The notes below the pieces were generated by a model. That model was not told where the DNA came from. It searched no databases and worked only from the letters and a program-made list of their open reading frames with translations. A stretch of 64,000 nucleotides of DNA from an uncultured Lachnospiraceae bacterium (GTDB lineage Bacteria > Bacillota > Clostridia > Lachnospirales > Lachnospiraceae): positions 3,861 to 67,860 of the forward strand of contig CAJTMW010000022.1 of NCBI GenBank assembly GCA_910577275.1, given 5' to 3'. A program made the translations under genes and the position numbers. How positions within the stretch are numbered: position 1 is the stretch's first letter; every line of letters starts with the position of its first letter. Positions 24,657-33,560 of the stretch are shown in pieces.

Positions 24657-25193
24657 ATGAGTGAAGCAAATGAATTAAGAATGCAGGGCAGCGGCAGTTC
24701 TGACGGACACGACGAGCAGAAGGGCAAGTATATGACCTTCCAGTCAGGAAATGAATATTTCGGCCTGGAAATCCAGTATGTAAACGAAATTATCAAATTC
24801 CAGTCCGTTACCGCCATTCCCGAGACGGAGGATTATATCAAGGGTTTGATTAATCTTCGAGGAAAAGTAATTCCGGTTATTGACGTGCGGCTGAGATTCA
24901 AACAGCCCCCTCTGGAATACAATGACAGAACCTGTATCATTGTTATTAATGTGAAATCCATGATGGTGGGACTGATTGTGGAGAAGATTGCCGAGGTGGT
25001 TGAGATTAAGGATGAAAATATCCTGCCGCCGCCGAGCATCGGCCGTATGGACAAAGGGCATAACAAATATGTCTACGGCATCGGTAAGGTAGGCGATTCA
25101 GTGAAACTTTTGTTAGACCCCGATAAACTGTTAAATGATGAAGATTTATCAGTGGTTGAAGGCGCAAACGATATGAATATGGAAGAAGAATGA
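24657..25193 (+). CDS. cheW: Chemotaxis coupling protein
   Basis: 178 residues from the ATG at 24657, behind AAAGGAG; an in-frame GTG at 24636 has no site. The CheW domain runs from about residue 22 (KYMTFQSGNEYFGLEIQYV) to 160 and includes the signature INLRGKVIPVIDVRLRF. It links chemoreceptors to CheA in the signalling array. A polar N-terminal tail of about 20 residues and an acidic C-terminus flank the domain. The receptor gene starts 12 bases after its stop. Confidence 0.93.
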   Translation: MSEANELRMQGSGSSDGHDEQKGKYMTFQSGNEYFGLEIQYVNEIIKFQSVTAIPETEDYIKGLINLRGKVIPVIDVRLRFKQPPLEYNDRTCIIVINVKSMMVGLIVEKIAEVVEIKDENILPPPSIGRMDKGHNKYVYGIGKVGDSVKLLLDPDKLLNDEDLSVVEGANDMNMEEE

Positions 25194-25204
25194 GAGGTGT
25201 AGTC

Positions 25205-26671
25205 ATGAAAAACATGAAGATGAGGACGAAATTAATAATAGGATTTAGTATTCCTGTTCTGCTTACGATTCTTACCGTAGTGGTAAGTATGTTTATTACA
25301 ACCGAATGTGTAAACGTTGTGGCGGAGATGAACGAGCAGGGTGCGGAAGATTTGCATCAGCATTTCCTTCAGCATTCGGAGATAAGCGACGAAGTGTCTG
25401 ATGAACTTATGGAAGTAGTAAATGAAGCAAAAGACAACAGAGTGGCAAAAATGAAAAGCATTATGCAGATTTCCAACTGGATTAGCCTTGGAATTCTCGT
25501 AGTGGCAGTTATTATCACAGTTTTAATCGGTCTTGCATTAATCAAAGCCATTATGGTTTCCGTCCGTCAGCTTTCCGCGGCGGCAAAGGAAATTGCCTTG
25601 GGACGTGTAAACAATATTGAGATGACCAAACATAACAACGACGAGTTTGGCGATTTGGTGGACGAATACACCAAGGTTATCGACAACATCAAGTACCAGG
25701 CAAACATTGCGGAAGAAGTATCCAACGGCAACCTGACAATTTCCGTATCTCCCGCATCCTCAGAGGACGTTCTTGGCAACTCTTTGAAGAAGCTGGTTGA
25801 GGATAACTTACATACGCTGTCAAACATCAGCGATGCAGGTTCACAGGTTACCATCAGCGCGTCACAGGTGGCAAGCGCAAGCCAGGCGCTGGCACAGGGC
25901 TCCACAGAGCAGGCAAGCGCTATTCAGCAGATTACCGCATCTATCGATGAAATCGCTGAAAAGACCAAACAGAACGCACAGCAGGCAAACGATGCCGCAC
26001 AGCTTGTAGTAACGGCTATTAACGACGTTAAGAACGGAAACTCCCAGATGAAGCAGATGACGGTTGCAATGCAGGGAATTAACAAGTCATCTTCAAGTAT
26101 TTCAAATATTATCAAGACCATCGACGATATTGCATTCCAGACCAATATCCTTGCTTTGAACGCAGCAGTTGAAGCGGCAAGAGCAGGAGAGGCAGGAAAG
26201 GGCTTTGCAGTTGTTGCAGAGGAGGTTAGAAGCCTTGCTGCCAAGAGTGCGGAAGCGGCAAAGGAAACAGCCGAGCTTATTCAGGATTCCATCGAGCAGG
26301 TAAATTCCGGTTCCAAGATTGTGGACGACACGGCGGCTGCTATGGAAGAAATCACCAAGGTAGTACAGGAAAGCGAAATCATTATCAACGGTATCGCAGA
26401 ATCCTCCAACTATCAGGCAACAGCTGTATCTCAGATTGAGCAGGCAATCACACAGGTTTCACAGGTTGTACAGACAAACTCCGCTACCAGCGAGGAATGT
26501 GCGGCAGCCAGCGAAGAGCTTTCAAACCAGGCTTCAAGAATGAGAGATATGCTTTCCATTTACAATTTAGGAAACGGCAGCTCCTCATCCTCTTCCAGAA
26601 GTTCGGCTTCCTCTTCCAGTATGGATAATGAACAGGTAATCTCCCTTGGAGACGGATTTGGCAAATACTAA
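25205..26671 (+). CDS. Methyl-accepting chemotaxis protein with minimal sensor domain
   Basis: 488 residues from the ATG at 25205 (GAGAGGTG upstream). TM1 is at about 10-32 and TM2 at about 92-115, enclosing only some 58 extracytoplasmic residues. These are mostly predicted helix (EMNEQGAEDLHQHFLQHSEI), too short for a dCache or full four-helix sensor. HAMP follows (AIMVSVRQLSAAAKEIALG), then a long coiled signalling domain with the hairpin-tip sequence QTNILALNAAVEAARAGEAG. The C-terminus is a Ser-rich tract and ends with DGFGKY; no CheR-docking pentapeptide is evident. As the only receptor in the operon it is the likely cognate input of the CheA/W pair. Confidence 0.92.
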   Translation: MKNMKMRTKLIIGFSIPVLLTILTVVVSMFITTECVNVVAEMNEQGAEDLHQHFLQHSEISDEVSDELMEVVNEAKDNRVAKMKSIMQISNWISLGILVVAVIITVLIGLALIKAIMVSVRQLSAAAKEIALGRVNNIEMTKHNNDEFGDLVDEYTKVIDNIKYQANIAEEVSNGNLTISVSPASSEDVLGNSLKKLVEDNLHTLSNISDAGSQVTISASQVASASQALAQGSTEQASAIQQITASIDEIAEKTKQNAQQANDAAQLVVTAINDVKNGNSQMKQMTVAMQGINKSSSSISNIIKTIDDIAFQTNILALNAAVEAARAGEAGKGFAVVAEEVRSLAAKSAEAAKETAELIQDSIEQVNSGSKIVDDTAAAMEEITKVVQESEIIINGIAESSNYQATAVSQIEQAITQVSQVVQTNSATSEECAAASEELSNQASRMRDMLSIYNLGNGSSSSSSRSSASSSSMDNEQVISLGDGFGKY

Positions 26672-26690
26672 AAAGCATGGCTTTTATGGG

Positions 26691-26717
26691 GCACAGGATT
26701 TGCATCCTGTGCCTTTT
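26691..26717 (+). terminator. Rho-independent terminator of the chemosensory operon
   Basis: GCACAGGAT (26691-26699), loop TTGC, ATCCTGTGC (26704-26712), then CTTTTT. A perfect nine-pair stem followed by a T tract. Only about 20 bases separate it from the next gene's ribosome site. Confidence 0.9.
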
Positions 26718-26737
26718 TGCAATAAAGAGGAGGAATT

Positions 26738-27256
26738 ATGAAAAGGATATCTGTAAGTAAAAGGCTGACATACATTATCTGTATGGCGCTTATCCTGGCA
26801 GCGGTTCTTTTTGCCGCAGGCTGCGGAAACGGCGCAGATAAAAAGGCGGAGGGCGCAGAAGCCGGGACGCAGGTAAGCCAGGCGGAGGAAACAGACGCTT
26901 CGGCGGAAGATGCGGCTGCAGAGGAAAGCGGTAAGGCGGAGGGCGTCAGCGTAGTCGGAGAAGGAAACACGGTATTTCCCTTCACTGTGGTGGACAAGGA
27001 TGGGAATGAAACGGAATTTGAAGTTCACACGGATAAGGAAACCGTGGGGGAAGCGCTGGAGGAGCTGGGGCTCATTGACGGGGATGAGGGCGAGTACGGT
27101 CTCTATGTAAAGACGGTAAACGGCATCACCGCCGATTATGATGCGGACGGCGTATACTGGGCTTTCTATGTGAACGGCGAATATGCGGCAACCGGCGTTG
27201 ACAGTACGCCGATAGCCGAAGGAGAGAGCTACTCCTTTAAGGCGGAAAAGGGATAA
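26738..27256 (+). CDS. DUF4430 lipoprotein
   Basis: 172 residues. Signal peptide with lipobox LFAAGC and lipidated Cys29, so it is anchored outside the membrane. An Ala/Glu-rich linker (30-70) leads to a DUF4430 domain (about 75-172) with the family pattern TVGEALEELGLI...VKTVNGITADY then VYWAFYVNGEYAATGV. DUF4430 resembles the C-terminal beta domain of transcobalamin and intrinsic factor. The ATG is behind GGAGG and the stop is one base before an ECF S-component gene, so the two are translationally linked. Together they look like a vitamin, possibly corrinoid, uptake pair; the ligand is inferred. Confidence 0.83.
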   Translation: MKRISVSKRLTYIICMALILAAVLFAAGCGNGADKKAEGAEAGTQVSQAEETDASAEDAAAEESGKAEGVSVVGEGNTVFPFTVVDKDGNETEFEVHTDKETVGEALEELGLIDGDEGEYGLYVKTVNGITADYDADGVYWAFYVNGEYAATGVDSTPIAEGESYSFKAEKG

Positions 27257-27257
27257 A

Positions 27258-27767
27258 ATGAAGCTTACTACCCGGGAAATTACGGTTTTTGCAATGCTTG
27301 GAGCCATTATGTACGCTTCGAAGATGATAATGGAGGTCATTCCCAACGTCCATCTTCTTGGAGTGTTTACCATTGCCTTTACGGTGGTTTACAGGAAGAA
27401 GGCTCTGTACCCGATTTACACTTATGTGATTCTGAACGGGATTTTCAGCGGATTTGCAACCTGGTGGGTGCCTTATCTTTACCTTTGGACAATCCTTTGG
27501 GGGGCCGTCATGCTGCTTCCGAAGGAAATGCCGGCAAGGCTCCGGCCGGTCGTTTATATGGGTGTGTGCGCCATGCACGGCTTTTTGTTTGGCGTCCTTT
27601 ACGCGCCGGCACAGGCGATTTTGTACGGAATGAGCCTTAAGGGAATGCTTGCCTGGATTGCCGCAGGGCTTCCCTGGGATTTTCTGCACGGCGTAAGCAA
27701 TTTTTTCTGCGGGATACTGATTGTGCCGATAATTTCCCTGCTCCGCTTTGCGGAAAGGGACAGATGA
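27258..27767 (+). CDS. ECF transporter substrate-binding (S) component
   Basis: 169 residues, about six membrane helices (EITVFAMLGAIMYASKMIMEV, LLGVFTIAFTVVYR, PIYTYVILNGIFSGFATWW, and others). The early 'AMLGAIMYASKM' helix and compact size fit S-components of energy-coupling factor transporters, which bind a vitamin and dock on a shared EcfAAT module. No EcfA or EcfT gene is in the window, so it is a group II system using a module encoded elsewhere. Coupled to the DUF4430 lipoprotein upstream (one base apart). The substrate is not readable from sequence. Confidence 0.8.
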   Translation: MKLTTREITVFAMLGAIMYASKMIMEVIPNVHLLGVFTIAFTVVYRKKALYPIYTYVILNGIFSGFATWWVPYLYLWTILWGAVMLLPKEMPARLRPVVYMGVCAMHGFLFGVLYAPAQAILYGMSLKGMLAWIAAGLPWDFLHGVSNFFCGILIVPIISLLRFAERDR

Positions 27768-27881
27768 TTTCTTTTTACCTATTGAACACGAGACAGCATA
27801 CAGAACACAGATAAACGTGCGGACGTATATGAAATATCCGCAGAAGTCTGCGGCTGTCTGCAAAAAGAATGGAGGACTAAG

Positions 27882-29000
27882 ATGATTGATGTAAAAAACA
27901 TGCCAAAGCTTGGCTTTGGACTGATGCGCCTGCCTGAAAACGACGGAGTCATTGATATGGCGCAGGTATGCGAAATGGTTGACGCGTACATGAAAAAGGG
28001 CTTTAATTACTTTGACACCGCTTATGTTTACCACGGCGGAAAATCGGAAACAGTGGTAAAGGAAGCAATTACCCGGCGCTATCCCAGAGAATCCTTCTAT
28101 GTGGCAACGAAGCTTCCCGCATGGGAAATGTCGGGACCGGAGGACAGGGACCGTATTTTTGAGGAGCAGCTTTCCCGCTGCGGCGTTGACTATTTTGACT
28201 TTTACCTTCTTCATAGTATCGAGGACGGAAATAATTACGATACTTATGAGAAATACGACTGCTTTAACTGGGGCGTGCAGAAGCGGGCGGAGGGAAAGAT
28301 TAAGCATTTCGGCTTTTCCTTCCACGGAACGCCGGAGCTTTTGGAGAAGGTGCTGGACGCCCATCCCGAGGTTGAGTTTGTACAGATTCAGTTAAATTAT
28401 CTGGACTGGAACAATCAGCTTGTCCAGTCGGGAAAGCTGTACGAAATTTTAAGCAGACGCCAGATGCCGGTTATCGTTATGGAGCCTGTAAAGGGCGGAA
28501 CGCTGGCGAATCTGGAGCCGGAGCTTCTTGACATGTTCAAGGCGGCGCGCCCCAACGCTTCCGCAGCTTCATGGGCGCTTAGATTTGCAGGCTCCCTGGA
28601 CGGAGTGATGACGATTTTAAGCGGAATGTCCACAAAGGAGCAGATGGAGGATAATCTGAACACCTTTGCGGATTTTGAGCCGCTTTCGGAGGAGGAAAAG
28701 AAGGTTATCGGCGAGGTTGTGAAAAAACGGCTGGATATGCCGCTGATTTCCTGCACCTCCTGCCGCTACTGCTGCGACGGCTGTCCGGCGAAAATCAAAA
28801 TTCCCGATGTGTTCCGGGCGTTAAACACCGTCCGCCTGTACCCGGAGGACGGAAGACCGAAAATGTTCTATCAGGGACTTACCGCCGATTCGGGAAAGGC
28901 CGGCGACTGTATTGCCTGCGGCCAGTGCGAGGGCGTATGTCCTCAGCATCTGCCCATTATCGAGCTGATGAAGGAAGCGTCGGAGAAGCTGGACGCATAA
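27882..29000 (+). CDS. Aldo/keto reductase with C-terminal 4Fe-4S ferredoxin domain
   Basis: 372 residues. The N-terminal (beta/alpha)8 reductase of about 275 residues has catalytic-type residues in FDTAYVYHGG (Asp, Tyr), the VATKLPAW lysine and the FYLLHS histidine. The C-terminal domain has two cysteine clusters, CTSCRYCCDGCPAKI and CIACGQCEGVCPQHLP, which suggest two iron-sulfur clusters. This architecture is common in anaerobes and may link NAD(P)H- and ferredoxin-dependent redox. AGGA(C)-type ribosome site GGAGG precedes the ATG. The gap before it has a short hairpin (CCGCAG-AAGT-CTGCGG, 27838-27853). It stands alone, and its substrate is unknown. Confidence 0.9.
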   Translation: MIDVKNMPKLGFGLMRLPENDGVIDMAQVCEMVDAYMKKGFNYFDTAYVYHGGKSETVVKEAITRRYPRESFYVATKLPAWEMSGPEDRDRIFEEQLSRCGVDYFDFYLLHSIEDGNNYDTYEKYDCFNWGVQKRAEGKIKHFGFSFHGTPELLEKVLDAHPEVEFVQIQLNYLDWNNQLVQSGKLYEILSRRQMPVIVMEPVKGGTLANLEPELLDMFKAARPNASAASWALRFAGSLDGVMTILSGMSTKEQMEDNLNTFADFEPLSEEEKKVIGEVVKKRLDMPLISCTSCRYCCDGCPAKIKIPDVFRALNTVRLYPEDGRPKMFYQGLTADSGKAGDCIACGQCEGVCPQHLPIIELMKEASEKLDA

Positions 29001-29158
29001 AACGGGAAAGCCGGATTTGGCAGACAGCCTCGGAGGCCGGGTGGCAGCCGAATGTGTGCGGCGGCCAAATGTGCGGGGCTAAAATAAGATAAAAACAGAC
29101 AAAAACAGATAAGGGGCTGTGGCACAGACGGTGCGGCAGCCTCTTTCAGAACAGGGGA

Positions 29159-32100
29159 ATGGACATGGAAGGCAGGGAGAGAGGAAAGGATTACAGAGAG
29201 TTGTTTGCAGAGGAAACCGCGGACTGGTTTGCGGGGGCGTTAGGAGAGCCTACGCCTGTGCAGAAGGAAGCCTGGCCGGCCATTGCCGCCGGAGGCCATG
29301 TGCTGGTGTCGGCTCCCACCGGCGCCGGGAAAACCCTGTCCGCTTTTCTGGTTTTTCTGGACAGGCTGAAAAAGTCGGCGTTAGCGGGGAGCCTTGGGCA
29401 GGAGCTTTACCTGATTTACGTTTCCCCGCTTAAATCTCTGGCGGCGGATATCCGCGAAAATTTGAGAAAGCCCCTTGCGGGAATCGGAGGCGAGGGGATG
29501 ATTAGCGCCCAGGTGCGTACCGGCGATACGCCTCAGAGCGAGAGAGCGCGGATGGTGAGAAAACCGCCTCATATCCTTATCATTACGCCGGAATCCCTGT
29601 TTCTGATGCTTACCTCAAAGTCGGGGCAGTCCGTCCTCCAGAGGGCAAAAGCGGTGATTATCGACGAACTTCATTCCCTCATCGACACCAAGAGAGGGGC
29701 CCATCTGATGCTGTCTCTGGCAAGGCTTGACGCTCTGTGCGGTCAGCCCCTGCAGCGTATAGGTCTGTCCGCCACCATCGCCCCTCTGTCTGCGGCGGCC
29801 CGGTATCTGGCTCCTGAACCGGTAAGCGTAATTGCGCCTTTTATGGAAAAAAAGGTCCGTCTTGAAATCCTGGGCTCCTATGTGGACGTCAGTAAAAGAA
29901 AAAAAGACCCTCTCTGGGAGGAGCTTTCCCGTCTGGTATATGAGTACTGTAAGGGAAAGCAGAGCGTCATTGCCTTTGTGGAGGGCAGAAGATATGCGGA
30001 AAAGCTGGCGTATTATGTGAACCTTCTGGGAGGAGAGGATTTTGCAAGGGTTCATCACGGAAGCCTTTCAAGGGGGCAGCGGGAGGAGACGGAGAAGGCG
30101 CTGCGGGAGGGAAGGCTGCGGCTTTTGTGCGCAACCTCATCTATGGAGCTTGGAATCGACGTGGGAGAAATCGACCAGGTATTGCAGGTGGGATGCCCCC
30201 GCACCATATCCAGCACAAGACAGAGGCTGGGACGGGCGGGCCACAATCCTTTCCGCACCAGCGTCATGTACCTCTTTCCAAGGACGGCTGCGGAAAGCGT
30301 TCTCTGCGGAATGACCGCAAGGCTTGCCTGTGAGAGCTACGTGGAGCCGGTTAACCCGCCGGAAGGATGCCTTGACATACTGGCTCAGCATCTGGTTTCC
30401 ATGGCGGCCTTTAAGAGCTATCAGGTGGACGAGGCGGTGGAAATACTTCCAAGGGCATGGCCTTTCCGAAACCTTACAAAGGAGGACGTGAAATCCGTGC
30501 TTGAGATGCTGGCGGGAGATTATGAGCACAAAAGAGACGTTCCGGTCCGCCCGCGAATCCTCTATGACAGAATCCATGAAAAGGTGGAGGGGGACGGCTA
30601 CAGCCGGATGCTTGCCGTTTCCGCAGGAGGGACAATTCCTGACAAGGGACTTTACACCGTAAGGACGGAGGGAGGCGTCAGGGTCGGGGAGGCGGACGAG
30701 GAGTTCGTCTATGAGACCCAGAAGGGCGACCGTTTTATTCTGGGCGCGTTTGCCTGGCGGGTGCTGGACATCGGGAGAGATACGGTGACGGTGACGCCGG
30801 CTCCGGCGGAAGGGGCAAGGCTGCCCTTCTGGAAAGGAGAGCTCAAAGGAAGGGATTTGACAACCGGAATCGCTTTCGGACGCATCATGCACGGACTGCA
30901 GGAGGCGGCGGATACCGGAGAGCTTGCAAAAGCTCTTAAGGAGCTGGGGCTGGATACGTCGGCAGTTTCTCTTGCCGAAGGGTATTTAAAGCGTCAGATT
31001 AAAGCGACGGGAATACTGCCGGACGACGGAGTAATTCTGGCGGAGCATTTCCGGGATGCGGCGGGAGGCAGCCAGATTATGTTCCATTCCGTGTTTGGCA
31101 GGCGGATTAACGCCCCCCTTTCCCTGCTGGCGGCTCATCTGGTAAAAAAAGAGCTCTCCGAAAATGTGGGGAGCGTGGACGAGGAGGACGGCTTTCTGCT
31201 CTATGTGTACGGGCAGGAGGCGTTGCCGGAGGGGATTCTGGGAAGGATAAGCCCGGAGACGGCGGAGGAGATTTTAAGCGCGATTCTGCCCTCAACGCCT
31301 CTTTTCAATATTGCCTTTCGGTACAACTGCGGCAGGGCACTGATGATGGGCGTCCGGGGAAGGAACAGGCAGCCCCTCTGGATGCAGCGGCTTCGGGGGG
31401 CGGAGATGCTGGAACAGGTGGTGCGTGAGGAAAACCACCCTCTGATGCGCGAGACCAGAAGAGAATGCATGGAGCAGCTCTGGGACGCGGCGGGGGTGAG
31501 GGAGATACTGAGCAAAATCCGCGCGGGAGAGATTGTGGTGCGGGAGATTTATTCGGAAATCCCCTCGCCCATGTCGCTGCCCCTGCAATGGGCCCAGGAG
31601 GCGGCGGTGATGTACGACTATGCGCCCACTTCCCGGGAAATCCATGTGGCGGTGGAGGAGGCTTTGCAGCAGGAAAAGGAGTTGCAGCGTCCGGGGGAAA
31701 AGGAGCTTTCGGATATTTTCGCAAGGGAAAAGCTGCCGGAGGACGAAAAGCAGCTTCATTCCCTCCTGATGGCGGAAGGGGATTTGGCGGCGGGAGAGCT
31801 GGATATTCCCGTGGAATGGCTGGAAAAGCTGGCCGAAGAAGGCAGGGCGCTTTACCTCGAGCAGGGGCTTTGGATTGCGGCGGAGCAGGCGGAGGAATAC
31901 GAGGCGGCGCTGGGAGGCGGCGGCCGGGGCGGGGAAAATCCTGCCCGGAGACTGCCGGTTGGCGAAGACTGCACCGGAGGCGGGAAAAAGTTCATATCGG
32001 GAAGCTTTGAGGAAAGAAACGCCGGAGACAAGGAAAAAACAGCGGCGCAGGTTTCGGAGGAAGCGCTTCGGATAGTGCGGCGCATGCTGCGGTATCGCGG

Positions 32101-33517
32101 CGCATTTACGGCAAAAGAAACGGCGCGGCGTTACGGCTGGCAGGCGGAGGAGGCCGCCGCCGTGCTTGAAACGCTGTGTGAGAGAAAAGAAGCGGTCGCC
32201 GCCGTTCCTGAAACGCCGCGCGGGCGGAGGGAGGCGGTTGCCGGGGAGCGGGGGCTTCAGGAAAGCAACGCGGCAGGCGGGAAGGAAACTGTCGGCGGAG
32301 CTGAGGTTTATTATTACCATGCGGCGGTCTATAACCGTGCCAGAACGCGCACCGTAAAAAGACGGCGGGAGGAAATTTCCACCTGTCCGCGGGAATCCTA
32401 TGCAGCTCTTTTATTTTCACGCCTTTACCGCATGACCCTGCCGGAGGAGGATTTGCGGGAGAGCATCGCTTCCTTTGCGGGGACGGCTTTTCCGGCGGCT
32501 TTGTGGGAGGAGGTTATTTTTCCTGCCAGAGTCAGAAATTACAGGGAAAGCTATCTGGATAAGCTGCTGTCCTCCGGGGAATACTTCTGGCGCATGGAGG
32601 AGGGCGGGAAGATTTGCTTTGAGGCTTCTGAGCGGATAGACTGGGAGGCGGAGCCGGAAATTCCATGGGAAGGGCTCTCCGAAAAGGAGCGGATTCTGGC
32701 GCAGGCGCTTTCAAGGCGGGGAGCCAGCTTCATGCAGTCCTTAAACAACGTCCTTTGCGGGGAATCGCCTTACGAGACATTGATTTCCCTGATGGAAAAG
32801 GGACTTATCAGCGCGGACAGCTTTGTTCCGGTGCGCCAGTGGCTCGGACGAAAGAAAACGGAGAGGGCGGCGGCAAGACAAAGGGCAGGGGCGAGAGTAA
32901 AGGCGATTCATGCCGGACGGTACGATTTGATACGGCCTCTGCAAAAAATCGGATTGCAGGAGGAAATGGACCAATGCTTTGACCGTTACCTGATATTATG
33001 CCGGGAAACCGCCGCCGCCTGCGGACTGCCGTGGCAGGAGGCTTTATCCCTCCTTCGCGTCCAGGAATACACGGGACAGGTGCGCAGAGGCTACTTCGTG
33101 GAAGGGCTTTCCGGCGCGCAGTTTATCAGAAAAAAAGATTATGAAAGCGTGACGGCGATGCTTCTTCACCCGAAAGAGGAGCTTTTATGGGTAAACGCCG
33201 CCGAGCCCCTGCAGCCCTTCGGGAAGATACTGGCGCACGATAAGGAGAAAGCCTTTTTAAACGTACCGGGAACCGCCGCCGCCTTTTACAAAGGCCGCCT
33301 TGTGGCTCTTTTCGAGCGTCAGGGCAAAACGCTGCGGGTTTTTGATAAGACGAACCTGAAAGAGACCCTGTGCCGTTTTTCGGAAAGCTACAGACAGGGG
33401 AGGATTTTTCCCGGCAAAAAGCGGATTGCAGTAACGGATTACCCGAAGGAAGCGGAGAGCGCCCTTATGGAAAGCGGTTTTATGAGAGAAGTGGGAAAGT
33501 TTGTGCTGTACCGGTGA
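29159..33517 (+). CDS. Large Lhr-family ATP-dependent helicase
   Basis: 1452 residues. SF2 core at about 25-400: Walker A in VSAPTGAGKTLSAF near 50-63, DExH box Asp169-Glu-Leu-His172, motif III SATIAP and motif VI RQRLGRAGHN. The Lhr-core winged-helix and DEAD/H-associated region follows (to about 850), then a long C-terminal part with HTH-like and crosslink-repair AlkZ-like segments. Two Gly/Glu/Ala-rich stretches at about 915-960 and 1010-1050, one with a near repeat (ERKEAVAAVPETPRGRREAVAG), look like expanded linkers. Lhr proteins unwind DNA or RNA:DNA hybrids in repair. It has no obvious partner gene; the regulator downstream begins 43 bases after its stop. Confidence 0.87.
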   Translation: MDMEGRERGKDYRELFAEETADWFAGALGEPTPVQKEAWPAIAAGGHVLVSAPTGAGKTLSAFLVFLDRLKKSALAGSLGQELYLIYVSPLKSLAADIRENLRKPLAGIGGEGMISAQVRTGDTPQSERARMVRKPPHILIITPESLFLMLTSKSGQSVLQRAKAVIIDELHSLIDTKRGAHLMLSLARLDALCGQPLQRIGLSATIAPLSAAARYLAPEPVSVIAPFMEKKVRLEILGSYVDVSKRKKDPLWEELSRLVYEYCKGKQSVIAFVEGRRYAEKLAYYVNLLGGEDFARVHHGSLSRGQREETEKALREGRLRLLCATSSMELGIDVGEIDQVLQVGCPRTISSTRQRLGRAGHNPFRTSVMYLFPRTAAESVLCGMTARLACESYVEPVNPPEGCLDILAQHLVSMAAFKSYQVDEAVEILPRAWPFRNLTKEDVKSVLEMLAGDYEHKRDVPVRPRILYDRIHEKVEGDGYSRMLAVSAGGTIPDKGLYTVRTEGGVRVGEADEEFVYETQKGDRFILGAFAWRVLDIGRDTVTVTPAPAEGARLPFWKGELKGRDLTTGIAFGRIMHGLQEAADTGELAKALKELGLDTSAVSLAEGYLKRQIKATGILPDDGVILAEHFRDAAGGSQIMFHSVFGRRINAPLSLLAAHLVKKELSENVGSVDEEDGFLLYVYGQEALPEGILGRISPETAEEILSAILPSTPLFNIAFRYNCGRALMMGVRGRNRQPLWMQRLRGAEMLEQVVREENHPLMRETRRECMEQLWDAAGVREILSKIRAGEIVVREIYSEIPSPMSLPLQWAQEAAVMYDYAPTSREIHVAVEEALQQEKELQRPGEKELSDIFAREKLPEDEKQLHSLLMAEGDLAAGELDIPVEWLEKLAEEGRALYLEQGLWIAAEQAEEYEAALGGGGRGGENPARRLPVGEDCTGGGKKFISGSFEERNAGDKEKTAAQVSEEALRIVRRMLRYRGAFTAKETARRYGWQAEEAAAVLETLCERKEAVAAVPETPRGRREAVAGERGLQESNAAGGKETVGGAEVYYYHAAVYNRARTRTVKRRREEISTCPRESYAALLFSRLYRMTLPEEDLRESIASFAGTAFPAALWEEVIFPARVRNYRESYLDKLLSSGEYFWRMEEGGKICFEASERIDWEAEPEIPWEGLSEKERILAQALSRRGASFMQSLNNVLCGESPYETLISLMEKGLISADSFVPVRQWLGRKKTERAAARQRAGARVKAIHAGRYDLIRPLQKIGLQEEMDQCFDRYLILCRETAAACGLPWQEALSLLRVQEYTGQVRRGYFVEGLSGAQFIRKKDYESVTAMLLHPKEELLWVNAAEPLQPFGKILAHDKEKAFLNVPGTAAAFYKGRLVALFERQGKTLRVFDKTNLKETLCRFSESYRQGRIFPGKKRIAVTDYPKEAESALMESGFMREVGKFVLYR

Positions 33518-33560
33518 GAGCGGATATATTATTCAAAGGCTATTCGGAAAGGGGGAAAAA

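Noticed and set aside
27237..28364. 375-codon minus-strand frame
   Set aside because: Antisense to the ECF S-component and the aldo/keto reductase, both well supported; His/Cys-rich composition is typical of an antisense frame.
31292..32320. 342-codon minus-strand frame
   Set aside because: Antisense to the GC-rich part of the Lhr-type helicase gene; no own signals.
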